64,000 nt of DNA from Bacteroidales bacterium (GTDB taxonomy: Bacteria > Bacteroidota > Bacteroidia > Bacteroidales > UBA12077): positions 36,440 through 100,439 of the forward strand of contig WTBR01000079.1 of the NCBI GenBank assembly GCA_013138975.1, read 5' to 3'. The notes under the pieces are model-generated. The model made no database searches. It had not been told where the DNA came from and saw only the letters and a list, made by a program, of their open reading frames with translations. Shown here piece after piece: positions 18,228 to 29,500 of this stretch. Made by a program: the position numbers and the translations under genes. Position 1 is the stretch's first letter, and each line of letters opens with the position of its first letter.

Positions 18228-18368
18228 ACCTAATATCTGCAAGTAAATTTTCATTCATTTAAATATTAAGTAATTAACCGTACAACGGTTAACTAATATA
18301 GATGACATGAAATTATTATCAACTTGCTGATTATTAACAAATCCGTTGAACGCTTTGCGGATTTAAGG
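18228..18368. repeat. interspersed repeat copy 2, intact
   Basis: About 141 bases, the uninterrupted version of the split element at 11946-12321. It contains the AACCGT-ACA-ACGGTT hairpin and ends at GCTTTGCGGATTTAAGG. It fills most of the 324-base gap between two minus-strand genes; I see no ORF in it. A copy in each of two unrelated gaps suggests a dispersed intergenic element. Confidence 0.7.
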
Positions 18369-18439
18369 TATAAAAAAACGCTCCCGAATTCTAAAACCTT
18401 AATGGAAGCAATGAAAATATATGGAAGCACGAGAAAATC

Positions 18440-19216
18440 CTAGAAATGGAATCCAATTCCTAATGTAATTCGATTATATTCGCTTGTACGATTAATTTTT
18501 TGTCCACTATATTCAATATATTCATGCTTTACCTGCATATACTTATAACCAATAGCAAACGAAAAAGCATTATTATCATTCAATTTCAATTTTAAGCCAA
18601 TTCCAGGATTAATAATATAACCTCCTTTTGACTCTGGGTTTGAATCCGAATAATTATAATCATATGGATCAGGTGATTCTAAAGGCATTGCATATCCACC
18701 TTGAAAGAATACAAAATGACTAAGTTTTGAATCCTTAAAAGAATATCGAATATCAGCAACAAGCGGCATATAGGTTTCATCAATTAAATCGATCCCTACT
18801 CCTGCTCCTAAGGCTAAACCCCAATCGAACTGATATCCATTTAAAAACATTAAGCTTAAAGATGGAAATATTGATTCCATCTCCCCGCTAAGCATAAAAC
18901 CAATATTAATATTAGAGTAATATCCTTTAGTCTTACAGGATATGTACTCATTTGAGTCTTTCTTTATTTCATTTGACAATGGCTCCTTTGCTATACGCAT
19001 TATATCATTTTGATTTACTACCCATCTATCTCCACAATTACTAATTATCGTTATTGATTCATTTACTTGAATTTCAATAATTTCTCCGTGAAGAATACTT
19101 CCATTATTTAAGTATACGACATCATGTAATTTTTCTTGTGCTTGAGAAATTTTGGGTACAAACAAAATAATAGAAAATAAATATAAGGTAATTAAGAACT
19201 TAGAAAATCTTTTCAT
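18440..19216 (-). CDS. predicted outer-membrane beta-barrel protein
   Basis: A 258-residue exported protein with a clear signal peptide (MKRFSKFLITLYLFSIILFVPKISQAQ). Residues about 30-80 (VVYLNNGSILHGEIIEIQ ... WVVNQNDIMRIAKE) form a short beta domain often placed before Bacteroidota barrels. From residue 95 on there are alternating strands rich in Gly and aromatic residues, ending in ITLGIGFHF with a terminal Phe, as in outer-membrane barrels. Substrate and role are not recognised. It is transcribed away from the LVIVD-repeat lipoprotein on the other strand. Confidence 0.7.
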   Translation of the reverse strand: MKRFSKFLITLYLFSIILFVPKISQAQEKLHDVVYLNNGSILHGEIIEIQVNESITIISNCGDRWVVNQNDIMRIAKEPLSNEIKKDSNEYISCKTKGYYSNINIGFMLSGEMESIFPSLSLMFLNGYQFDWGLALGAGVGIDLIDETYMPLVADIRYSFKDSKLSHFVFFQGGYAMPLESPDPYDYNYSDSNPESKGGYIINPGIGLKLKLNDNNAFSFAIGYKYMQVKHEYIEYSGQKINRTSEYNRITLGIGFHF

Positions 19217-19392
19217 GTAACTTGTATTATGTTTTATATCTTTAAATAAGGCTAGTATTCAATTGCTTTGCTTTATAAACTCATTGAACCTAAAAGGCTT
19301 ATGAAGCATTTTCAGAATAAGCTCACAATGTTTTTGTTAGCCAATGTATTTCAAGTCAAAAGCATATTAGCAAGATGATCAAAATATTAGCT

Positions 19393-19441
19393 TGGTTGCG
19401 TTCACAGAAAAAAAAATTATATATTCATCTTTACGCAACCA
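19393..19441. other. inverted repeat between divergent genes
   Basis: The arms TGGTTGCGT and ACGCAACCA flank about 31 A/T-rich bases in the 279-base gap between the divergent barrel and lipoprotein genes. It could be a regulator-binding site or a loop-forming element. I see no certain promoter here. Confidence 0.4.
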
Positions 19442-19495
19442 TTTTTAAATGTTCTTCATCTTTAATTTGACTTATTTATACAAATATAAGCTTTG

Positions 19496-20776
19496 ATGAA
19501 AATGAAATTAAAATCGATAATTTTTCTATTAATTGTAACTTCTATATTTTCTAGTTGTGATGATAAAATAATGGAAACATACATGGCAAATGTACCTGTT
19601 TACATTACATATGGAGAACTAAGAAACTCTGTTCAAACAGAAGCTGTTCGAAACCTTGAAAACCCTGGTAAAATATATTTTTACAATGATTATTTATTTA
19701 TTAACGAATACTTAAAAGGAATTCATGTAATTGATAATTCGAATCCATCTTCTCCACAAAATATTGCATTTATTAATGTCTCTGGCAATGTTGACATTTC
19801 TGTTAAAGACGATATTCTTTATGCGGATAGTTACATCGATCTAGTTGCACTTGATATTTCTAATATCAATAATATTGTTGAAGTAAACAGATTAAAAGAC
19901 ATTTTTCAGTATATAATTCCTCCATACGATAATAACTACCGTGTTGATGATATTAACTACGATAAAGGTGTGGTAGTTGATTGGGAATTAAAGAAAATAA
20001 CGCGCGAAATTGAACAACACAACTATCCTATTTATCCATGGTCAGAAGGCGTTGATTATATGGAAGCATCATACTCTAACGGAACATCAGGATATTCATC
20101 AGGTGCTTCATCTTTTGGTGTAGGTGGATCTATGGCACGTTTTACGATTAGAAATAATGTTTTATATGCAATAGATTCAGGTGAATTAAAAGTTGTTGAT
20201 ATAACAAATCATACTGACCTATTATTAATTAGTTCACTTTATGTTACTTGGGGAATTGAAACTCTTTTTCCATCGGGAGATCATTTATTTATTGGCTCTC
20301 AAACAGGAATGCTAATTTATGATATTACAAATCCTAAATACCCCTTATTTATCTCTGAATATCAGCATATCACTAGTTGTGATCCTGTTGTTATTGAAGG
20401 CGATTATGCTTATGTAACTTTAAGAGCAGGGAATTTATGTGGTGAAGAATCTAATCAATTAGATGTAATTGATATTAGTGATCTTGAAAATCCTGAATGG
20501 GTAGAATCATACCCAATGACAGAACCTTATGGTTTAGGAATTGATAATTCTACTTTATTTGTTTGCGATGGTAGTGCCGGGCTTAAAATATTTGATGCAA
20601 GCGAAGTGGACGGTATAGCTGATAATATTATTGCCACATTCCCAGATATTGAAACCTACGATGTAATTCCATTAAACGGGATATTAATGCTTATTGGCGA
20701 TGATGGTTTGTATCAATATGATTATTCTGATTTAAATGATATACAACTATTAAGTTCTATTGCAATAACAAATTAA
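19496..20776 (+). CDS. LVIVD-repeat lipoprotein
   Basis: A 426-residue lipoprotein. The start is the ATG at 19496 (a TTG just before it is in frame). MKMKLKSIIFLLIVTSIFSSC is a lipoprotein signal with FSSC lipobox. The rest is a beta-propeller made of LVIVD-type repeats: FINEYLKGIHVIDNSNPSSP, YADSYIDLVALDISNINN, YAIDSGELKVVDITNHTDL, FIGSQTGMLIYDITNPKYP, LDVIDISDLENPEWV and FVCDGSAGLKIFDASEVDG. Such proteins are probable cell-surface binding modules in Bacteroidota. Partner unknown. No gene follows for 560 bases. Confidence 0.85.
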   Translation: MKMKLKSIIFLLIVTSIFSSCDDKIMETYMANVPVYITYGELRNSVQTEAVRNLENPGKIYFYNDYLFINEYLKGIHVIDNSNPSSPQNIAFINVSGNVDISVKDDILYADSYIDLVALDISNINNIVEVNRLKDIFQYIIPPYDNNYRVDDINYDKGVVVDWELKKITREIEQHNYPIYPWSEGVDYMEASYSNGTSGYSSGASSFGVGGSMARFTIRNNVLYAIDSGELKVVDITNHTDLLLISSLYVTWGIETLFPSGDHLFIGSQTGMLIYDITNPKYPLFISEYQHITSCDPVVIEGDYAYVTLRAGNLCGEESNQLDVIDISDLENPEWVESYPMTEPYGLGIDNSTLFVCDGSAGLKIFDASEVDGIADNIIATFPDIETYDVIPLNGILMLIGDDGLYQYDYSDLNDIQLLSSIAITN

Positions 20777-21339
20777 ATCTAGTTTGTTATTACTTACTAT
20801 GCAATATTGAGTATCCTAAGCCAGTCACCGATAATTATCAGGATGAACTTTAGAGGTTTGGATAGTATTTTTATCTTGTGTACCAGCGTTAAAAATTTAT
20901 CCAAAATAATAATTATTGCTAAAAATTAAATAAAAATAGAAACTTGAAAGAATTCCTATTTTTATACTTTCATTTTGTACTTATTTAATTGAATTAATTA
21001 CTTATTGAGTTCTAATTTAAATTCATCTTCTAATTTCAAACGTTTATTCTCAAATATTAAGCGTTAATTTCCAAAATCAATACGTTAAATTATTTAGAAT
21101 TAATCTACGAACAAAAAAAACATACTTGTAGGCTTAAATTTAAATAATGAACTATTATTTATACAAATACAAAATTTGGACATGTTTTATCCCCTAAACA
21201 GGTGATTAAAAATACCTTGATTAAGGGATTGAATAATCTTGTAACAATGTAAAATATTATTACGTATTATGTTATACTTAATACTATAAACACAAAAACA
21301 ATTTTAATAAACATTTAATAATATAATACGGCAAAATCT
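20777..21339. other. gene-free stretch before the toxin island
   Basis: A very A/T-rich 563-base gap between the LVIVD lipoprotein and the first gene of the Tc/Rhs island. I see no credible ORF, RNA or strong hairpin. The promoter of the island should lie here, but no exact TAnnTTTG box with a -33 element was found. Confidence 0.4.
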
Positions 21340-23481
21340 ATGATAAACACTGACAATGCCATTTTGGCAATGCTCATGGAGCAGGAAGAACTCAATGTTA
21401 TTAAGACTAAATTGAGTTTCGTTGAAAAAACAGTTGATAACAAACAGGATAATTTTCACGAAGGAGACGATGAACCTGACCCTAATGTGCAAGGGAAATT
21501 CTGGATGCGAAATCATGAAGGAAGACGTAAGCTTCACTATTGGAATTCAGATACTAATCAATGGGAATTAATGACGCCAACCAGTCCTGATGATATTGGA
21601 GCCATTGGTTCAGAACAAGCCTCAGAACTTGCTGACCGACGGATCGGAGCCAGAGTCGGTACTCAACTCGTAGAAAATGATTGGACTATTGGCTCGGGCA
21701 CTACTGACTTTTTTGATTTAATCGGGAATGATACTGAAAACCACAGAGTATATGGCATTAACCCAAAAGGTCAAAGATCTGTTTTATGGGAATGCAGGCC
21801 TGATGCTGTAAATGATGCTGATGGTGGCTGGATTACAAAACCTTTTGTAATTGACAAATCAAAAACCTATCGATTTTCTGTTTTTATTAAAACAAATAAT
21901 AATTCAGGTTGGACTTATTTTGGTTGCACACCTGATACTGTGGCTACACTAAATACAGACACAAAAAATCCCAGTCCATATTTTTGGGATGGAGATTTAC
22001 CCGAAAATGATAAATGGTATTTAATAGTAGGATATATTTTTCCTACCGGTGAAACCGGACTGGACAATTTGGGTGGAGTTTATGAATGTGAAACCGGGAA
22101 AAAGATTACCGATGTTGAACATTCTTTTAATTGGGCAGCAGATTGTATTAGTTCGTCTCACAAATGCTCACACTATTTTAATACTAACATTGAAACGAGA
22201 CAATGGATGTTTAATCCAAGAGTCGATCTTATTGATGGAAATGAACCTTCTGTAATAGCATTATTAGGAAAAGTAGAGGAATTAGGTGGAGTATTATCAG
22301 ATGACATGTATCACACGGATAATAGGCCAAATATGGATGAAATACCTGACGGAACGACTTATCATCGAATAAAAGGTTCAGAAAAAACAAATCTTGCGGA
22401 TGGTAAAAAACTAGATGGAAGCACATATAATGTAGATGATGTTGATGGAGCTATATCATCCACTGATGCTGATGATCGAATTAGTGCTAAAGTTGGTAGT
22501 GATACTGAAATTAGTTACCTAAGAGATGGTAAAAAATATAATGGTTCATATATTCAAGCTTCTAACATTGGTGCAGTAACTTCAGCTGAAGCCTCAAACC
22601 TTGCTGACAGTAGAATTAGTGCCAGAGTTGGCACACAACTTATTGAAAACGATTGGACAATAGGTTCCGGAGCTACTGGTTTCTTTACTCTAAACGGAAG
22701 TGCTACAGAAAATTATAGAGTTTACGGCTTAAACCCAAAAGGAGAAAGATCGATACTATGGGAATGCAGACCAGATGCTTCATACGATGCTGATGGTGGT
22801 TGGAATACAGTTGATTTTGCAATTGACAAATCTAAAACTTATCGTTTCGCAATTTTTGTAAAAACAAATAGCGATTCCGGAAAAACTTATTTGGGTTGTA
22901 AAGGTTCTACTGTAACAACTATAAATACAGATACAATACATACAAATCCCTATTTCTGGAGTGGAGATTTACCTCAGAACAATAAATGGTATTTAATAAT
23001 AGGATATGTTTTTCCTGCAGGACAAACCGGTTTGAGTACCCTTGGGGGTATTTACGATTGCGACACAGGGAAAAAGGTTACGGGAGTAGGTGCGTCATTT
23101 AACTGGGCAGCTAATGCTACTATTTCGTATCACAGATGTTTACATTATTATGATACTAACACTTCAACCCGACAGTGGATGTTTGGTCCAAGAGTTGATC
23201 TAATTGATGGTAATGAACCTTCAGTAATGTCATTGCTTGGTAAAGTTGATGAAATTGGAGGTGTAGCTTCAGATAACATCTATCACACTGGCAAAAAACC
23301 TAATGCCACCGATGTTGGAGCCAGACCTAACACCTGGACACCTACTGTAGATGATTTACCATTAATACCAGTAGCTAAGGTAGAAGACTTATCAACGCGC
23401 TTAGATGTTATGGACGATGAAGTTGTGACACTGATAGATAGAGTAATATTTTTAGATGAGCATTTACCTAATCAAGTTTAA
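21340..23481 (+). CDS. duplicated tail-fibre-like protein
   Basis: A 713-residue protein with no signal peptide. After an N-terminal segment with GKFWMRNHEGRRKLHYWNS, it has two copies of an about 240-residue module (residues about 83-324 and 408-648). Each begins with a short coiled connector (ASELADRRIGARVGTQ), then a jelly-roll-like region with IDKSKTYRFSVFIKTN and WDGDLPENDKWYLIVGY. The C-terminus (DDEVVTLIDRVIFLDEHL) is probably helical. The layout resembles phage tail-fibre or receptor-binding proteins. It starts the Tc/Rhs island, 75 bases before the TcA-like gene, so a role in target binding or display is inferred. No named family was recognised. Confidence 0.6.
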   Translation: MINTDNAILAMLMEQEELNVIKTKLSFVEKTVDNKQDNFHEGDDEPDPNVQGKFWMRNHEGRRKLHYWNSDTNQWELMTPTSPDDIGAIGSEQASELADRRIGARVGTQLVENDWTIGSGTTDFFDLIGNDTENHRVYGINPKGQRSVLWECRPDAVNDADGGWITKPFVIDKSKTYRFSVFIKTNNNSGWTYFGCTPDTVATLNTDTKNPSPYFWDGDLPENDKWYLIVGYIFPTGETGLDNLGGVYECETGKKITDVEHSFNWAADCISSSHKCSHYFNTNIETRQWMFNPRVDLIDGNEPSVIALLGKVEELGGVLSDDMYHTDNRPNMDEIPDGTTYHRIKGSEKTNLADGKKLDGSTYNVDDVDGAISSTDADDRISAKVGSDTEISYLRDGKKYNGSYIQASNIGAVTSAEASNLADSRISARVGTQLIENDWTIGSGATGFFTLNGSATENYRVYGLNPKGERSILWECRPDASYDADGGWNTVDFAIDKSKTYRFAIFVKTNSDSGKTYLGCKGSTVTTINTDTIHTNPYFWSGDLPQNNKWYLIIGYVFPAGQTGLSTLGGIYDCDTGKKVTGVGASFNWAANATISYHRCLHYYDTNTSTRQWMFGPRVDLIDGNEPSVMSLLGKVDEIGGVASDNIYHTGKKPNATDVGARPNTWTPTVDDLPLIPVAKVEDLSTRLDVMDDEVVTLIDRVIFLDEHLPNQV
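21590..23285 (+). repeat. tandem duplication of a 720-bp module
   Basis: Bases about 21590-22312 and 22564-23285 are similar direct repeats inside one gene. Protein identity is high in the core (VENDWTIGSG / IENDWTIGSG; WECRPDA...DADGGW in both). The third-codon positions differ widely, so the duplication is old and kept under protein-level selection. Confidence 0.85.
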
Positions 23482-23501
23482 TAACTCACAAATAAGAGTT
23501 A
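23482..23501 (+). other. small hairpin before the TcA-like gene
   Basis: TAACTC and GAGTTA pair around eight bases directly after the stop of the tail-fibre-like gene. No T-run follows, so it is unlikely to end transcription and may adjust expression between the two genes. Confidence 0.3.
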
Positions 23502-23556
23502 AAATACGAATCGTTTTTACCATAAAAATTAAATTAAATACAAAAATCAACAAATT

Positions 23557-26500
23557 ATGATATATCCAATTGAAGATTACGATATGCTTTCAAATTTATT
23601 TTATAAGCCAATTCCTATACCTGATCCTACACCACTTAGAAGTTCATTAACCATTACCGGTAAAATATATGATTTATCAACCTCCGGTTACGGAGAAAAT
23701 CTAAAAGTATGTGCTTACAATTATTCCGTTTATGATCCTGAATCTGATCAGGCCGGAGAACCTAAAATTGAAGTTATAGGCTCAGCTATCTGTAAAAAAG
23801 ATGGCAGTTATTACATGGTAATTGAAGAAGATGAGTTAATAGGATTAGGTATCCCGTTCGAACTTGAATTATTTGTTTTTCAAGGGGACAGGCAATTAAA
23901 CCTTGACAAACAAGAAATCGTTATCAGGGAAAGCGAAACACAAACAACAATATTAAGACATTTGAAAGTTTTTACACTTGCTTCTGTAAAAGGAATTGTA
24001 AGAAGAAAGAATTTTATTGGTGCCGTTGGTTGTCTGGTAGAATTATATGATGGTTTAAGTGAAGAGGTTTTAGGATACGCAGTTACAGATTTAAAAGGAA
24101 AATATGAAATTCCTTATGGAGAACCCATAATTAAGGGGCTAAAGAAAAGGTCAAAATTAAGGTTACGATATTTTAACAACGAAGACCTAATAAAAATAAG
24201 TGAAACAGAAGCAAGTATAACTGATAGTAAATCTACTACTTTTGAGATGCCAACCTCTAAAACAGAGATTATTACTGAGCAGCCATATTTAGGGGATATT
24301 GATATTGACGAAGAATATGATTGTGCATATGAAGTTAGTTCTATAGAAAATACGGGTGATTCCTGGACTGTAACCAAAAAAATATTTTCCATTAATGAAG
24401 ATGAAAGTGCGGAAGAAAATAATTATTGGAAAGTATTAATTGGCAGTGATAACAATCCTTTTAAAGTTCTCAATCGAAAAGTAGTTTATAGTGCGGACAA
24501 AAAGTCTAAAACCACTTATATTCGTGTTACAGAAGACAGTGAAATTCAAAATATAAGTACTGATGTAATAGTATATAAAGAAGTTATAGAAAATTATGCA
24601 ATAAGTAATTCACCAATCGTTTATACAGGTAGGCGAAAAGAAACTATTAACTTTCAATTCATAAAAGATACACTTGATATATATACCAGACTTACAACAA
24701 GAGAAATAGAATTATTGCCTTTGTCAAAAACTATCGCAATTGAAGAGGAACTCATACCAATTAGAAGTCGAAAGAGAAGCTACTCTATGGAAGAACATCC
24801 TTATGTAGCTTCAGTTACAGGAGCAAGTTTAAAGAATGTTCAACATTTAGGAAATGCAAGAGATCTTAACAATACTCTGCGATTAGAGCATGAGGACATT
24901 TTTTTTGGTCTCATAATGAAAGGATGCAAAGCAGATATATCCTCCTTATTTTCCATGTCGAATTATGCTTTAACAAATAAAATTCGCAAAGCAGTTAGCG
25001 AGAATATCATCCCCGAACAAGCTATGCTTATTGTGAAAATTGAACAACTAAAAGATAAAATCGTTCAATTTATAGCTGGAAGGTTTGACGATTTCTTTAG
25101 TAATATTAGTGACACAACAATTTTGGCTATAAGTAATGATGAAACAAAAAGAAGTGAGTTTACCAAATGCCTTGTAGAGTATTCCTACGATAGCCAAAAT
25201 ATTGATAGCGGATTTTGGGAGAAATTAAATTTATCGGCAGAAGATGAACTAAAATTAAAACTAGTAGTCGATTACAGTGAGTTGTGTGAAAGTAACAATG
25301 CTTTTATTAATTTATTTGTAGAGTCTGGAAACTTAGTACCTTTAAACGAACTACTTAAATTAACTAAAGATGAAATAATTGCTAAAATTTCTTCTGCCTC
25401 TGAAACGGTGCAAAGTGAAATATTATCGACTAATTATTTATCAGAAGATTTATTGGACGTAAATGCATTTAGTGCGTTAATTAACGAAAAAATTGAATTA
25501 TATCATCCTACAAGATCCTTATTTTTGAGGTTGGACAAGATGTCTGATTTAAACTCAAGTAACTCTTTACTAAACACAAAATTCAATGTTCTGCGTAAAA
25601 AGCTTATTTCAGAAACAGAAACAAGTACAACACATTTTTTTGATATAGGTATAAACAATAGCAAGGAGTTCAATATCGAAAAATCGCTTGTGCGTGATTA
25701 TACAGAAAACAATTTATCCTTATTTGAGTCTTTCTTTACAGATCTCACTTCATATACAAAAACCGATTGGATTGATTTTATGAACCTCATCCAACGTGTT
25801 TTTAGTGTAACTAAATACTCAATATTTGAAACGTTGGTTTATTTAATTGAAAAAGGTTTCAATTCTGCTTTTGATGTTGTTAAAGTGGGACGAACAAATT
25901 TTATAGCAAAAACCTCCGATGTTTTGGAATCTACAAACCAGGCTTATATTTACAATGCAGCGGAATATAAAGTAAATAAAGCATTATCGTTGTTAAATAA
26001 ATATTCACATGCTACAAACAGTGGAAATCCTACGGTTGTAAGCCCAAATAATCCCATTGCGCAAAGTGATACCCAGAATGTTCAGTTGCTAACATTACCA
26101 GATTTAGAAGTTCTTTTTGGCGATCAGGATATTACCGATACAAAGCATGGAGAATCTGTTTTGGGGCCAGCAGCCTATCTTGTGGATATTTTGAATTTAT
26201 TGAAACAATATAAGATTACGGATACTACAACTTTATATGACGAAATAATTGAACGCAGGCCTGACATAGGTAATATTCCATTAAACTGTGAAAATGCCAT
26301 TACCCCTATTCCATATATTGATTTGGTGATTGAAATTTTAGAAAGTGAGATATTCAAAAATGAAAATCTTGCAGCTACAAATCCTGAAGAACTTGATAAA
26401 TTTAACTTTAACACAACCAAAAGTTCAGATCAGTTAAAAGTGAATCCAGAAAATTGTTTATATAGTGTTTATGATAAAATTGAAGAATCGCCAATTTCCA

Positions 26501-29500
26501 GTTGGCAACAAACACCTTTTCAATTAAAAAGCGAGGAATTAAAGATTTATTGTGAAGCTTTGGGAATAAACCGAAGTAAATTGGTTGAACCTTTTTACAA
26601 AAACACGACAGATAACGCCAATCCTTATTTTGACGCACTTGGCTTAACCAAGCAAGATTTAGAATTTGTTTATCCTGAAACAATTCCTGCCTTACCCGAA
26701 AACTTTCTTCCTTTTATAAATAATGATATCCTCGATCCGGATGAATCTGCAGGTTTTTTACAAATAAGACTTATGATTACTGATTTTCTTGATAAATCAG
26801 TCATGAATTTAGAGTACTTTAAGCTGTTATTATCTTCTTATTATGTGAATCCGTTTGTGAATAATGATGGCCAGAATGTGCGCCACACAATTCACTTTAA
26901 AACTAAAATGGAATTAAAGAATGCATATTTAGAATTTATTACACGCGACCTTGGAAATGAATTTATGAAACGTATGTATCAATTCAAACGCCTGCTTGAA
27001 ATTACTAAATGGCCGGTTTCTGTTCTTGATGCTGTTATTTTATCTGATTCCAGATTCTCAGCTTTTTACGATGGTGGAACGGCTAATACAAATCCACTTT
27101 TAGACAAAACTTGTATTGAAGAAATAGGGAAAGCAAAAAAAACTCAATTGTCTTTAAATGTATCAAGCAGGCAAATAGCAGGCTTGTATGGTGATTTGAA
27201 ATTTTTAGAGTACAAAAATGAAAAATCTTTTGCTGTAGAATATTTTGAAGAAAACAACTTACCGGAAGAGCATAAGGATAGTTTGAAACTGTTGTGTAAC
27301 GAAGGTGTTGATTTTAATTATATTTTAGGCACACCTGCTTTAAATACCGATGACACTTTTTCTTCATTTATAGAATACCTTCAAGGAGTTATGCAATTCG
27401 ATTTTGAAGAAATGAACGAATTATTATTTGTTTCTGAGAAAAGTGATGAGCAACATATTATCACTTTAAAAGGTGTTCTCAATATAATTCGATCATGGCA
27501 ATTAATTAATTCTATAAATGTTTCTGTTAATGAATTTGTTTCTATTTGTAAGCTACTAAATATTTCGGGCAATGATACTATTTCCGATTTCATACCGGCC
27601 ATAACAAATGCATATAAGTTAATGATTTCTCACAATGTAGATATTGATGAGCTTCTATATTTATTAACTCATGAAAGATTAGAGGATAGCAAGCTGCCAA
27701 CTGACGAAGATTTAGCTATAATTTGTACTAATATTAATGCTAAGAAAACAGAATTACAGCCTACTTTAGAAGATGTTATTAACCCTGAAACATTTAAAGC
27801 ATATATTATCCAGGAACTAGCAAAAATATCCGGAGCTAGTAATGAGATTACAGAATACCTTGTAACTATACATATATTAAATTCAAAGACTTTAGTTGAA
27901 GTAGCACTTGACGAAACTCTTGATACAAACACGACCGTAAAATATATTAAGGCTCTTTGGATTTCAAGAATATTGGATCTTTCTCAAAGCGATTTTGAAA
28001 ATATGTCTTCAATTCCTCTCGATATATTTAATCTACCTACTAGCATTGGCAATCAGAGTAGCTTTAATGATTTCGAGAAATTAATTGCTATTTGTGATGT
28101 CGGTATATTTCTTAAACCGGAAGTAAACAGATTTGAATTTTACAATACTGTTTCAACTAATGATAAAGTGGCAGTTGATTTATTACTTGATGACTATATA
28201 CAATGGAAAGCTATTTTGTCTGTTTGGGAACATAACGAAATGTTAGATCCTGATGTTGCTACAAACTATAATTCAAATCTTACTTGGTTTAACACTCTTG
28301 GCGAGGTGAATGCTTATTTTGAAAAGAAAGATATAGATACAAGCCAAGCCGTTAATTGGTTAAAATGGAATAACATTCAGCTGGATGAGATACAATACAT
28401 TTCGGAATGTGCTGAAAAGAAACTTGGAACTGAGGTATATCAGGGTAAAGTTTCGGAAGGGCGCGATGAACTCCGAATTAAACAGCGAAATGCTTTGGTT
28501 CAATACATATTGGAAACTGAGTTGGCAAAAGCTGAGGATGACAGGTTAATTAAGGATATTAACGATTTATACTCCTACTTCCTTATTGACACTCAAATGA
28601 CTCCGGCAGTTTCAAGCAGTAGAATTCTTCAGGCTACACTTGCGGTGCAGTTATTTATTCAACGTATTCAATTTAATCTTGAACCAGGCAAAAGCCTTTC
28701 ACAAGAAGATGAAAAGAAATGGGATTGGATGGGAATTTACAGAGTTTGGGAAGCCAACAGGAAAATATTCTTATATCCTGAAAATTGGATAGAACCTGAA
28801 CTTCGCGACAATAAATCCACTTTCTTTAAAGAACTGGAAAAAGAATTAACAAGTAGCGAATTAACAAAAGAAGTTATTGAAAATTCATATTTAAACTACG
28901 TTTCTAAATTAGAAAAAGTAGCAAATATTGAATTCTGTCAAATGTATAATGAAGAAATTGGGTCTTATTCTATTTTACATGTAATTGGCAGGTCGCGTTT
29001 TGAGCCAAGAGAATATTTTTATAGAAAACTTATTAACGAATCTTATTGGACTCCATGGGAAAAAATGAACATTGAGATCCACAGTGAACATATTGCACCT
29101 GTTGTAATAAATGACCGTTTAATTGTGTTTTGGTTAGAATTTTTCGACGACGCTAAAGAACCATCAGACAGTGACTTAAAAGCAGATACAAGTCAAACTA
29201 CTGTACAAGCAAAAAAAACAAGTAAACAATTAAAGGTTCAGATAAGTTGGAGTGAATTTATTGATAAAAAGTGGACGGAAAAACGTAGTTGCGAGCAACA
29301 AGTTATATATAATACCGACAGCAAGCAGAAAATGAATTATCGTTTTGTTTATGAAAATGGTAAGAATGACGATCCTAATTACTTACATATTATAGCCCCG
29401 AAAAGTGCCGGCAAGACAGGAGATTCATTTATGGTAGAATGTTTTAATCATATTCTACTTACAAAGCAATCTATTTATAAAGGATCTGATTATAACATTC

